64,000 nucleotides of DNA, taken from positions 1-64,000 of the forward strand of contig CAZQKW010000016.1 of NCBI GenBank assembly GCA_964594075.1. The letters run 5' to 3'. The position numbers and the translations under genes were made by a program. Origin of the DNA: CAZQKW01 sp964594075. GTDB lineage: Bacteria; Desulfobacterota; WTBG01; CAIYCZ01. The notes under the pieces are model-generated. The model saw nothing but the letters and a program-made list of their open reading frames with translations. It was not told the origin of the DNA and ran no database searches. Each line of letters opens with the position of its first letter. Positions within the stretch are counted from its first letter, which is position 1. Shown piece by piece: positions 27,126 to 35,409 of the stretch.

Positions 27126-27923
27126 CTAATGAATTTTTTTATTAACCTCGTTCAGCAGTCGACGTGCTTCTTCTTTATCTGCAGCGAATTCCGGTTCCAG
27201 TCCGGGGATGGGAGGCGTGCTTAAGATGGCATTCAATTCATGTTGTGCTTTCTTATAATCTTTCTGAGACAGATAACATTCTGCAAGAAAAAGGCGGGTC
27301 GTAGAAATATTCGGGGCAAATGCGAGGGATTTCTTAAGATAATCAATTGATTTGTCTATCCCGCCGCCGGCGAAACGCGGCAGCTTAAAATACATCCTGC
27401 CCAGCACCCGGTGAGCTCCACCATATTCGTAGTCAGGGTCAAGGGCAATGACCTGATTCATGGCATCCTTAATAGGACCGATCAGAAAGAGGCTTTTTAT
27501 AATTCCCCGGGTTTCTCCGTATTTGCCGTTATTAACACCCAGCCAGAAGTAGCCTCCGGGATTTTTCGGGTCTAATTGAATAGCCTTGTTTGACCAGTCA
27601 ATTCCTTTTTGAAAAAGCTCAAGCCGTGTATCTTGAGCGGCGTGGGCTCCAATCCAGTAATATGTTTTGCCAAGACGAACGGCAACGTCAGCATCGGGTC
27701 TTTTTGCAAATAATTGCTCATAGCAAGCGGCAGCCTCGCGGGGTTTATTGCTATCAGCAGCCCTTTGGCTGTATAGTGAATCGCATTGCTGTAAGGCAAA
27801 TGATAAATCGGGTGTTGACTGCGAGAGACCGAATTGCGGCCAGGAAAGAAATATAATAGAAAGGCAGTTACAAAAGAAAAGAAACCAGTTTGAACGACGC
27901 TTAGAAGCAGCTACCACTGCCAC
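27126..27923 (-). CDS. TPR protein, TatT/TRAP-transporter-associated-like
   Basis: A 265-residue protein with an N-terminal hydrophobic segment (FLFFCNCLSIIFLSW), probably a signal peptide or anchor, followed by helical repeats. Seen: 'AAACYEQLFAKRPDADVAVRLGKTYYW', 'SNKAIQLDPKNPGGYFWLGVN', 'AMNQVIALDPDYEYGGAHRVLGRMYFKLPRFAGGG' and 'SIDYLKKSLAFAPNISTTRLFLAECY', the pattern of the TatT family linked to TRAP transporters. No TRAP genes are nearby. The GTG start overlaps the end of the upstream gene by 13 bp; a second GTG two codons later is equally possible. Confidence 0.78.
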   Translation of the reverse strand: MAVVAASKRRSNWFLFFCNCLSIIFLSWPQFGLSQSTPDLSFALQQCDSLYSQRAADSNKPREAAACYEQLFAKRPDADVAVRLGKTYYWIGAHAAQDTRLELFQKGIDWSNKAIQLDPKNPGGYFWLGVNNGKYGETRGIIKSLFLIGPIKDAMNQVIALDPDYEYGGAHRVLGRMYFKLPRFAGGGIDKSIDYLKKSLAFAPNISTTRLFLAECYLSQKDYKKAQHELNAILSTPPIPGLEPEFAADKEEARRLLNEVNKKIH

Positions 27924-28294
27924 TTGCCATTCTGGAAGACAAAAAGCTCTGTTACATTTCGTTCAGATGCAGCCGTGAAAGGGCCGGCCAAAGCCCTTTC
28001 ACGGGTTGCAGCCTGATTTTTGAAAACTTTTTCACGGTATTTTAAAATACCAATATAGGGAGTTTTTTTATTGGCTGTCTTCTTTACCGTGGTCATATGC
28101 TCATCGCTGAGAGAACTATATTCAGCGATATAGCAGCCCCTTTCCTCTCTGCAAAACTTGCTATTTGGCTTATTCTTTTTAAGAATGCTCATCCATTCTT
28201 TGCAGAAGTCATTGAAGCTTTTTTCTACATGCGATTCATCCGCATAGGCTGCAGAACACAGAAAAAAAACAACGGCAACGAAGATAGCTTTCAT
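27911..28294 (-). CDS. Small secreted protein of unknown function
   Basis: A 127-residue protein with a signal peptide (MKAIFVAVVFFLCSAAYA). The mature part is mixed charged, with two cysteines close together (FCREERGC) that could form a disulfide, and ends in NGKWQW. I do not recognise a family. It overlaps the start of the TPR gene by 13 bp, so the two are probably co-translated and may act together in the periplasm. The coding sequence contains a perfect 12-bp inverted repeat at 27973-28004. Confidence 0.7.
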   Translation of the reverse strand: MKAIFVAVVFFLCSAAYADESHVEKSFNDFCKEWMSILKKNKPNSKFCREERGCYIAEYSSLSDEHMTTVKKTANKKTPYIGILKYREKVFKNQAATRERALAGPFTAASERNVTELFVFQNGKWQW

Positions 28295-28318
28295 GCTATT
28301 TTTTTTCTACTCCCGCAA

Positions 28319-28786
28319 TTACTCCATCACTTTGAACTCGACACGCCGGTTCATTGCCCGGCCTTCTTTTGTTCCATTGTCAGCAACCGGATTACTTTCA
28401 CCGAAACTTACCGTGGTGAGGTTGTCAGCATTAACACCCTTCTCAACCAGATAATTCTTAACTGCATTTGCTCTTCTCATGCCCAGTTTTTCATTGTAAG
28501 CATCAGTTCCGATTGCATCAGTATGTCCCTGAATTTCCACTTTCTTGTCAGCATGTTTCTTTAAAATTTCCACCGCCTCGTCAAGTACCGGTACAAATTC
28601 AGGCTTAATAACTGCTTTGTCAAAATCAAAACGAATACCGTTAAGAACAATTTTTTCCTCAACCGGAGCCGGTGCCGGTGCAGGCGGCGGGGGTGGCGGG
28701 GGTTCTTCTTTTACTACCTGTTTGCATTGACATGCTGCAAGCACCAAACACAGCATCATGCAAAGAAACATTAGTTTTTTCTGCAT
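28319..28786 (-). CDS. OmpA-domain (Pal-like) outer-membrane lipoprotein
   Basis: A 155-residue lipoprotein with lipobox LAAC (cysteine at about residue 19), a proline-rich linker (PPPPPPPAPAPAPV) and an OmpA/MotB peptidoglycan-binding domain. Seen: 'IRFDFDKAVIKPEFVPVLDEA', 'VEIQGHTDAIGTDAYNEKLGMRRANAV' (read in parts), and the C-terminal NRRVEF, which contain the conserved diaminopimelate-contacting residues. It anchors the outer membrane to peptidoglycan. It resembles Pal, but no tol genes are nearby, so the Pal role is not assured. It lies 24 bp before the small secreted protein gene. Confidence 0.9.
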   Translation of the reverse strand: MQKKLMFLCMMLCLVLAACQCKQVVKEEPPPPPPPAPAPAPVEEKIVLNGIRFDFDKAVIKPEFVPVLDEAVEILKKHADKKVEIQGHTDAIGTDAYNEKLGMRRANAVKNYLVEKGVNADNLTTVSFGESNPVADNGTKEGRAMNRRVEFKVME

Positions 28787-28988
28787 AAGCTCCTCCTTTG
28801 ATTGTAACTGGTTAGTGGTTTGAAATAAAATAATGAAAAATTCTGCTTACTAAATACTTCAGGAAACCGGTTATGTCAATAATATAATTACTTTGTAAAG
28901 ATAAAAATTTTAAAAAATAATTTAATAAACAGAAGGGCATTACGCTTTCAGCAAAAAAGTTTCTGCAGAAATGCGTGATAGAAATGTC

Positions 28989-29018
28989 TTGACATTCCAA
29001 CCTATTTACAGATACATT
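28989..29018 (+). promoter_or_regulatory. Candidate promoter of the trp operon
   Basis: TTGACA at 28989-28994, 17-18-base spacer, then ATACAT/TACATT as a weak -10. It would give a leader of about 320 nt before trpE. Confidence 0.5.
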
Positions 29019-29138
29019 AAAAAAACTTTACACATAAAGCAATGTATTATCATAAAAAATAAAAAAGTAAAATTGCAATGTTAGGATGGCAGTGCCAATT
29101 AAATATTTTTTCATTGTGAGTTGTTTGAGGATGTCTTT

Positions 29139-29185
29139 AAAGTCGTGGGCATCATTCTCTATAAGGCAAACCCACGGCTTTTTTT
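29139..29185 (+). terminator. Leader terminator / candidate attenuator before trpE
   Basis: Stem AAAGTCGTGGG (29139-29149) with CCCACGGCTTT (29171-29181, one G-T pair), followed directly by a T-run. No plus-strand gene lies upstream, so a terminator here fits premature termination in the trp leader. A 13-codon frame with one Trp codon lies just upstream (29078-29119), too weak to call a leader peptide. The rest of 28787-29344 is AT-rich and shows no other gene. Confidence 0.6.
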
Positions 29186-29344
29186 GCATGTAAAGCTGTG
29201 AGGGTCTCAGGGACTTTTGCGGCTTTTTGCTTTATGACCTGCTGACAGCATAAAATTCCCAAAATCAACATTTTTTTAAATATAAATTTTGTGCAAACGA
29301 AGGCTGTGAATTCTTAAAGAAGCGCTACCGGGCAATTTAAATTT

Positions 29345-30853
29345 ATGTCGCCAATCACCTTCTCCTGTTATCCTGATTTTCAGGAGTTTAAAAAATTATC
29401 CCAAAAGGGCAATCTGATCCCTGTTTATCGGGAAATATTTGCTGATACAGAGACGCCGGTATCTGCTTTTAAAAAACTGAATACTGTTGATCATTGCTTT
29501 CTTCTGGAAAGCGTAGAGGGCGGTGAAAAATGGGCGCGTTTCAGCTTCCTGGGCTTTAGCCCCTCGATAATTTTTAAAAGCAAAGGGCAAACGGTTGAGA
29601 TTGAGCTGGGGAAAAAGCGCGAGATTTTCACAACGGCGGATCCGCTCTCAGTGCTCAGAAAACTGATGCTTGCCTATTCGCCGATGGAGCTCGAAGGTTT
29701 ACCGAGATTTTTCGGCGGCGCCGTGGGTTACGTTAGTTATGACATGGTCAGGTTCTTTGAAAAAATCCCGCTGGCGACCATTGATGATCTTAAGTGGCAT
29801 GACGCCTATTTTATGATAACCGATAGTCTGTTGATATTTGACAATCTCAGGCATACCCTTAAAGTTGTCTATAATGCCCATTTGGACGGCTCAACAAACA
29901 CGCACACTGTGTATGAACGGGCTGTTGCAAAAATAAACCGTATTATTGCCTACTTAAACAGACCCTTGAAAAAGGAGCAGGTAATACCGGGCCAAAGTAA
30001 GCGGGCGATCGCGTCAAACTTTACCAAGCCGGCGTTTGAGGACATAGTTAAAAAAGCAAAACAATACATTAGAGCCGGCGACATAATTCAAACCGTTCTT
30101 TCCCAACGATTTGAGACAACCCTCACCGTTAAACCCTTTGATCTGTACCGAGCGCTGCGCGTGATTAACCCTTCGCCTTATATGTATTATCTGAAAATGG
30201 GGGACAGTTTTATTGTTGGTTCCTCGCCTGAAGTGCTGGTGCGGGTGGAAAAAAACAGAGTAGAAGTTCGCCCGATAGCTGGGACCCGGCCCCGTGGCAG
30301 CGATGAAAAACAGGATCTGGCGCTGGAGAACGAATTGAAAAATGACCCGAAAGAACGGGCAGAACACATCATGCTGGTGGATTTGGGGCGCAATGACATT
30401 GGACGGATAGCACGGATGGGTTCGGTAAAAGTTGATGAATTGATGGTTGTTGAACGCTATTCACACGTTATGCATCTGGTCTCTCATGTGAGCGGCATCC
30501 TGAAGCCGGGCCGGGATGCCTTTGATGTATTTCGCGCAACATTTCCCGCGGGGACGGTTTCCGGAGCTCCGAAAATAAGAGCCATGGAAATCATCGAAGA
30601 GCTTGAGCGCCATCAGCGCGGCCCGTATGCGGGTGCAGTGGGGTATTTCAGCTTTTCCGGAAATATGGACTTTTGCATTACGATCAGGACCATGCTTATT
30701 AAGAACCATAAAATATATGTTCAGGCTGGCGCCGGCATTGTTGCAGATTCAAAACCGGATCGGGAATACCAGGAAACGGTCAACAAAGCATTGGGTATGT
30801 TCAAAGCGATACAAAGGGCTCAGGAAGGAATAGAGAATGCTTTTAATGATTGA
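29345..30853 (+). CDS. trpE: Anthranilate synthase component I
   Basis: Chorismate-binding subunit that forms anthranilate from chorismate using ammonia delivered by TrpG. Seen in 502 residues: the N-terminal regulatory region with 'FLLESVEGGEKWARFSFLGF' (the LLES tryptophan-feedback motif), and the catalytic domain with 'PSPYMYYLKMGDSFIVGSSPE', 'RPIAGTRPRG', 'EHIMLVDLGRNDIGR', 'FPAGTVSGAPK' and 'AGAGIVADSKPDREYQET'. Feedback residues look intact. It overlaps trpG by 17 bp. First gene of trpEGDCBA. Confidence 0.97.
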   Translation: MSPITFSCYPDFQEFKKLSQKGNLIPVYREIFADTETPVSAFKKLNTVDHCFLLESVEGGEKWARFSFLGFSPSIIFKSKGQTVEIELGKKREIFTTADPLSVLRKLMLAYSPMELEGLPRFFGGAVGYVSYDMVRFFEKIPLATIDDLKWHDAYFMITDSLLIFDNLRHTLKVVYNAHLDGSTNTHTVYERAVAKINRIIAYLNRPLKKEQVIPGQSKRAIASNFTKPAFEDIVKKAKQYIRAGDIIQTVLSQRFETTLTVKPFDLYRALRVINPSPYMYYLKMGDSFIVGSSPEVLVRVEKNRVEVRPIAGTRPRGSDEKQDLALENELKNDPKERAEHIMLVDLGRNDIGRIARMGSVKVDELMVVERYSHVMHLVSHVSGILKPGRDAFDVFRATFPAGTVSGAPKIRAMEIIEELERHQRGPYAGAVGYFSFSGNMDFCITIRTMLIKNHKIYVQAGAGIVADSKPDREYQETVNKALGMFKAIQRAQEGIENAFND

Positions 30854-31430
30854 TAATTATGATTCATTCACCTACAACCTGGTCCAGTATTTTGGCGAGT
30901 TGGGAGAGAATATTACGGTTTTCAGAAACGATAAAATTACCGTTGAAAAGATTAAAAAACTGGCACCGCAGAAAATTGTCATTTCGCCCGGCCCTGGCAG
31001 ACCTGAAAGCGCCGGCATTTCGAATGAGGTGATTCGGACATTTCAAGGCACTATACCCATCCTCGGTGTGTGCCTGGGGCACCAGTGTATCGGCGCTGTT
31101 TTCGGAGGCACTATAATTCGGGCAAAACAGCTTATGCACGGCAAGGTATCGCACATCCGCCATGATCACAAAAACTTGTTCGCGGGCTTACCGGATAATT
31201 TTGTCGCTACGCGCTATCATTCGTTGGTCGTAGAGCGGGAGACACTGCCAGCCTGTCTTGAGATCAGCGCCTGGACAGCGGACAATGAAATTATGGGCCT
31301 TCGGCACAAACAATATTTTATTGAGGGAATCCAATTTCATCCCGAGTCAATTTTGACCGTCGTGGGGAAAGACCTGCTTAAAAATTTTTTAAAAATGTCT
31401 GAGCAATTTTGGCGCAAACGAGAGAGATGA
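30837..31430 (+). CDS. trpG: Anthranilate synthase component II (glutamine amidotransferase)
   Basis: Class I glutamine amidotransferase of 197 residues feeding ammonia to TrpE. Seen: 'MIDNYDSFTYNLVQYFGELG', 'ISPGPGRPESAG', the nucleophile motif 'GVCLGHQCIG' and the catalytic His-Glu in 'GIQFHPESI'. In some bacteria the same protein also serves PabA for folate, which would fit folC later in this operon, but no pabB is present here. The start overlaps trpE by 17 bp. Confidence 0.95.
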   Translation: MLLMIDNYDSFTYNLVQYFGELGENITVFRNDKITVEKIKKLAPQKIVISPGPGRPESAGISNEVIRTFQGTIPILGVCLGHQCIGAVFGGTIIRAKQLMHGKVSHIRHDHKNLFAGLPDNFVATRYHSLVVERETLPACLEISAWTADNEIMGLRHKQYFIEGIQFHPESILTVVGKDLLKNFLKMSEQFWRKRER

Positions 31431-31434
31431 TGCC

Positions 31435-32469
31435 ATGGCACAGGGTAACCAGGTAATCGCCAAAGCCATCTTTAAAGTGGTTGAAGGGCTTAACCTTTCG
31501 GAAGCCGAGATGATCGCCGCATTTGGCGAGATCATGGACGGCACGGCAACACCAGCCCAAATAGCCGCATTCATTACAGCCCTCAGGATGAAGGGAGAAA
31601 CTGTTGATGAAATAACCGGCGCTGCAAAAACCATGCGGAGCATGGCATGCAAGGTTCCGGTTTCAGCCAGCGGCGATTTGCTTGATACCTGCGGCACCGG
31701 CGGGGATAATCGCAATACGTTTAATATATCAACAACTGCGGCCTTTGTGGTCAGCGCCGCGGGTGTGAGGGTCGCAAAACATGGCAACCGGTCCATATCA
31801 AGCCGCTGCGGCAGCGCTGACGTCATGGAAGAACTGGGAATAAAGGTTTACTTAAAACCCGAGGATATCGGCCGCTGTATTGACGAGGCAGGTATCGGGT
31901 TTCTGTTTGCACCTAATCTGCATGGTGCTATGAAACATGCGTTTGGCCCGCGCAAAGAGATCGGCATTCGGACTATTTTTAATATCCTGGGCCCGCTCAC
32001 CAACCCTGCTGGGGCAAACATACAGATTTTGGGGGTCTATGACGGGAGGATAACTGAAATGTTGGCCAAAGTCCTTAACCGCCTTGGCGCCAAACGAGCA
32101 CTCGTAGTTCACGGACTGGACGGCCTTGATGAGATCACCATTTGCGCGGAAACCGTCGTTTCTGAGCTTAAAAACGGCGAAGTCCGGACCTATCGCATTC
32201 ATCCCATGGATTATGGCCTTCCGCTCAGAGAACTGGGCGACATTAAGGGAAGTACGGCGCGGGAAAATGCGGAAATCGTCCTTAAAATTTTAAAGGGCGA
32301 GAAAGGACCCTATCGGGAAATAGTGCTCATTAATGCCGGCGCTGCTCTCATGGCAGCAGATATGGTAAAAAGCCTGCAGGATGGCATGAAACGGGCCGCA
32401 GACATAATTGATAGCGGTCTTGCCTACAAAAAATTGCAGGCATTAAGAGATCTCAGCAATCGGCTGTAA
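31435..32469 (+). CDS. trpD: Anthranilate phosphoribosyltransferase
   Basis: Transfers the phosphoribosyl group of PRPP to anthranilate. Seen in 344 residues: 'DTCGTGGDNRNTFNIST' (PRPP/glycine-rich motif), 'VAKHGNRSISSRCGSADVME', 'FLFAPNLHGAMKHAFGPRKEIGIRTIFN' (in parts) and 'GPLTNPAG'. Starts 5 bp after trpG. All catalytic motifs are present. Confidence 0.97.
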   Translation: MAQGNQVIAKAIFKVVEGLNLSEAEMIAAFGEIMDGTATPAQIAAFITALRMKGETVDEITGAAKTMRSMACKVPVSASGDLLDTCGTGGDNRNTFNISTTAAFVVSAAGVRVAKHGNRSISSRCGSADVMEELGIKVYLKPEDIGRCIDEAGIGFLFAPNLHGAMKHAFGPRKEIGIRTIFNILGPLTNPAGANIQILGVYDGRITEMLAKVLNRLGAKRALVVHGLDGLDEITICAETVVSELKNGEVRTYRIHPMDYGLPLRELGDIKGSTARENAEIVLKILKGEKGPYREIVLINAGAALMAADMVKSLQDGMKRAADIIDSGLAYKKLQALRDLSNRL

Positions 32470-32481
32470 AGGGAGCCGTAC

Positions 32482-33276
32482 ATGCCAGATATTTTAGACA
32501 CTATTGTGCAGCACAAGAGAAAGGAGCTGGCAGAAACAAAACAAGCGGTGCCCCTTGAAAATATACGGGGTCGGCTTGCCCATATGCCCGCAGTCAGGGA
32601 TTTTGCCGGTGCGTTATCGGGCACAGCGCCGAACGGTGTGCGCATTATCGCCGAGGTAAAAAAGGCATCGCCGTCAAAGGGCATACTGTGCGAGCAGTTT
32701 GATGCGTGTGCCATTGCCCGAGCATATGAAGATGGTGGCGCAGCAGCAGTCTCGGTGCTTACTGAAAAGAACTATTTTCAGGGCAGTCTTGATTATCTGA
32801 GGGCGGTTAAGGCGGCAATTAAACTGCCGGTACTCAGAAAAGATTTTATTTTTGACCCGTATCAGCTTTATGAAGCACGGGCAAATGGGGCGGACGCTGT
32901 TCTTCTCATTGCCGTTATTCTTTCAGAAGAATTGCTTGCGGAACTGGTGCAGTTAGCGCGGGAATTGACGCTTCACCATATTGTTGAAGTGCATAACATT
33001 GCCGATGTGCGCAAGGCGCTTTCGGCCGGCGCTGAAATCATAGGAATTAATAACAGGAACTTGGCAACATTTGAAACAAATCTGCGCACCACCATTGAAC
33101 TGCTGCCGGCTATACCTGACGATAAAATAGTCGTCAGCGAAAGCGGCATTGCCACGCGACAGGACATGTTGCGGCTTGCGGAGGCCGGTGTTGATGCCGT
33201 TCTCATTGGCGAAACGCTGATGAAAGCAAAGAATCCTGGCGCAAAATTACGCGAATTAACGGGCAGACTTGGCTAA
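32482..33276 (+). CDS. trpC: Indole-3-glycerol phosphate synthase
   Basis: Ring-closing decarboxylase that makes indole-3-glycerol phosphate from CdRP. Seen in 264 residues: 'IIAEVKKASPSKGIL' with the catalytic lysine, 'LTEKNYFQGSLDYL', 'LRKDFIFDPYQLYEARANGAD', 'IIGINNRNLATFE' and 'VVSESGI'. It is monofunctional; the TrpF activity that is fused to TrpC in some bacteria is encoded separately at 59.7 kb. AGGGAG precedes the ATG. Confidence 0.97.
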   Translation: MPDILDTIVQHKRKELAETKQAVPLENIRGRLAHMPAVRDFAGALSGTAPNGVRIIAEVKKASPSKGILCEQFDACAIARAYEDGGAAAVSVLTEKNYFQGSLDYLRAVKAAIKLPVLRKDFIFDPYQLYEARANGADAVLLIAVILSEELLAELVQLARELTLHHIVEVHNIADVRKALSAGAEIIGINNRNLATFETNLRTTIELLPAIPDDKIVVSESGIATRQDMLRLAEAGVDAVLIGETLMKAKNPGAKLRELTGRLG

Positions 33277-33309
33277 GCGGAAAATTATATACAGCATGAG
33301 AAGGATAGT

Positions 33310-34506
33310 ATGAGCACATGCAGTCCTGACCAATTAGGGCATTTTGGCGAATACGGCGGCCGTTATGTTTCAGAAACCCTTATGCCGGCGTTGCTTGAGC
33401 TGGAGGCAGCCTACGAGCGGTTTAAAACGGATGCCGACTTTATCAGCGAGCTGAATTTCTACCTTAAAGAATATGTGGGGAGAGAAAGTCCGCTTTATTT
33501 GGCACGCAGGTTTTCGGAACGAATCGGCAACGTTCAGGTGTATTTAAAACGGGAAGATCTTAACCACACCGGTGCCCACAAAATTAATAATACCGTCGGG
33601 CAGGTGCTGCTTGCACGCCGAATGGGCAAAACTCGCGTCATTGCCGAGACCGGTGCCGGTCAACACGGCGTCGCCACGGCAACGGTAGCCGCACACTTCG
33701 GACTTGACTGCGAGATTTTCATGGGGGCCGAGGATATAAAACGGCAGTCGGTAAACGTTTTTAAAATGAAACTGTTGGGCGCCACTGTTACCCCCGTCGT
33801 ATCGGGAACCAAAACCCTGAAAGATGCAATGAATGAGGCAATGAGGGACTGGATTACCAATGTCCGCACCACGTTCTATATCATTGGAAGCGTTGCCGGA
33901 CCGCATCCTTATCCGTTGATCGTCAGGGATTTTCAAAAAATTATCGGCGAAGAAGCCCGTCGCCAGATTTTAGAAAAAGCAGGCCGTTTGCCCGATCTTT
34001 TGGTAGCCTGCGTCGGCGGCGGAAGCAATGCCATGGGATTGTTTTATCCATTTCTCAAGGATGCCTCAGTGCAGATGGTCGGGGTTGAAGCGGCAGGGAT
34101 TGGCCTTGGCGCAGGGCCTCATTCAGCATCGCTGGTGGCTGGGAAACCGGGCATTCTGCACGGGACTAAAAGCTATCTGCTGCAGGATGAACATGGACAG
34201 GTATTGCCCGCCCATTCTGTCGCGCCCGGGCTTGATTATCCGGGAGTCGGGCCTGAGCACAGCTATTTAAAGGATACAGGACGGGTAAACTATGTCGCGG
34301 TTACTGATCAGGAAGCTCTTGACGCCTTTCAAGAACTGACGCGCGCCGAAGGCATCATGCCGGCTCTCGAGAGTGCCCATGCGGTTGCGTATGTCATGAA
34401 AACCGCGCGATCCCTAACAGACGGCTCTCTAATCATTATAAATCTTTCGGGTAGAGGGGATAAAGACATTCATATCGTTGCAGAGCGAATGGGCATAAGA
34501 CTGTAA
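33310..34506 (+). CDS. trpB: Tryptophan synthase beta chain
   Basis: PLP enzyme condensing indole with serine. Seen in 398 residues: 'GEYGGRYVSETLMPAL', the PLP lysine in 'REDLNHTGAHKINN', 'AETGAGQHGVATA', the phosphate-binding 'CVGGGSNAMG' and C-terminal 'NLSGRGDKD'. This is the TrpB1 type that works with TrpA. AAGGA lies upstream of the ATG. Confidence 0.98.
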   Translation: MSTCSPDQLGHFGEYGGRYVSETLMPALLELEAAYERFKTDADFISELNFYLKEYVGRESPLYLARRFSERIGNVQVYLKREDLNHTGAHKINNTVGQVLLARRMGKTRVIAETGAGQHGVATATVAAHFGLDCEIFMGAEDIKRQSVNVFKMKLLGATVTPVVSGTKTLKDAMNEAMRDWITNVRTTFYIIGSVAGPHPYPLIVRDFQKIIGEEARRQILEKAGRLPDLLVACVGGGSNAMGLFYPFLKDASVQMVGVEAAGIGLGAGPHSASLVAGKPGILHGTKSYLLQDEHGQVLPAHSVAPGLDYPGVGPEHSYLKDTGRVNYVAVTDQEALDAFQELTRAEGIMPALESAHAVAYVMKTARSLTDGSLIIINLSGRGDKDIHIVAERMGIRL

Positions 34507-34581
34507 CCGCAGCTAATGGCTCTGAGGGCTACCGTTTCTCTAGAGCCCATCTCGCGACAACCCCATCACACGGTAAGAGGT

Positions 34582-35403
34582 ATGACACGCATACATGAAA
34601 CATTTCAGCGATTAAAGGCGCGGGAAGAAACCGCGCTGATAACCTACATTACTGCCGGCGACCCTGATCTGGAGACGACAAAAGCTCTGTTGTGCTGTCT
34701 TGCAGGAGAGGGGGCAGACATCATAGAGCTTGGGGTGCCTTTTTCTGATCCCATGGCAGACGGCATTACCATCCAGCATGCGTTTGAACGGGCATTGAAG
34801 CACCCTTTTTCCCTGGGAAAGATTTTTAACCTGGTAAAAGACGCGCGAGAAAAAATTGCCACTCCCATTATCCTGTTTGGTTACTATAATCCATTTTATC
34901 AATATGGGTTAAAACGGTTATGTGCCGATGCCCGTGCGGCCGGTGTTGATGGTCTGCTGATTGTTGATCTGCCTCCTGAAGAAGCTGAGGAGCTTAAAGC
35001 TGAAACTGTTGCATCCGACCTGGATCTTATATTTCTGCTGGCGCCCACCAGCACTGAAGAGCGTATTCAGCGGGTGGCCGCAACCGCTTCCGGGTTTATC
35101 TATTATGTATCTGTTACCGGCGTAACCGGCGCCCGCGAAGAACTCGCAGATATGGTTGATAAGAATGTTGCGCGTATACGGCGTTACACATCGCTGCCCA
35201 TCGGTGTTGGATTCGGCATATCCAGGCCTGATCAGATTCGAGCGCTGTGCCCCTATGTGGATGCGGTTATTGTCGGCAGCGCAATCATAAAAGTAATAGA
35301 AGAACACAGGGAAACTTCCGCACTGATTGATGCTGTAGGAAAATTCGTCACATCTCTTAAAGACGCAACCAGGTCTGAATTTTCCGCCGCACCTGCTGAA
35401 TAA
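34582..35403 (+). CDS. trpA: Tryptophan synthase alpha chain
   Basis: Releases indole from indole-3-glycerol phosphate into the TrpB tunnel. Seen in 273 residues: 'LITYITAGDPDLETT', 'IELGVPFSDPMADGITIQ' with the catalytic glutamate and aspartate, 'YYNPFYQYG', 'LLIVDLPPEEAEE', 'YYVSVTGVTGAR' and 'GVGFGIS'. ATG 34582 is used since homologues start here with 'F..L'; an ATG 22 codons upstream adds residues unlike the family. The 75-bp gap after trpB holds a short hairpin (GGCTCT/AGAGCC). Confidence 0.95.
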   Translation: MTRIHETFQRLKAREETALITYITAGDPDLETTKALLCCLAGEGADIIELGVPFSDPMADGITIQHAFERALKHPFSLGKIFNLVKDAREKIATPIILFGYYNPFYQYGLKRLCADARAAGVDGLLIVDLPPEEAEELKAETVASDLDLIFLLAPTSTEERIQRVAATASGFIYYVSVTGVTGAREELADMVDKNVARIRRYTSLPIGVGFGISRPDQIRALCPYVDAVIVGSAIIKVIEEHRETSALIDAVGKFVTSLKDATRSEFSAAPAE

Positions 35404-35409
35404 TTCTTC

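Noticed and set aside
29078..29119. 13-codon possible trp leader peptide
   Set aside because: Only one Trp codon and no ribosome site; kept as a remark, not as a feature.
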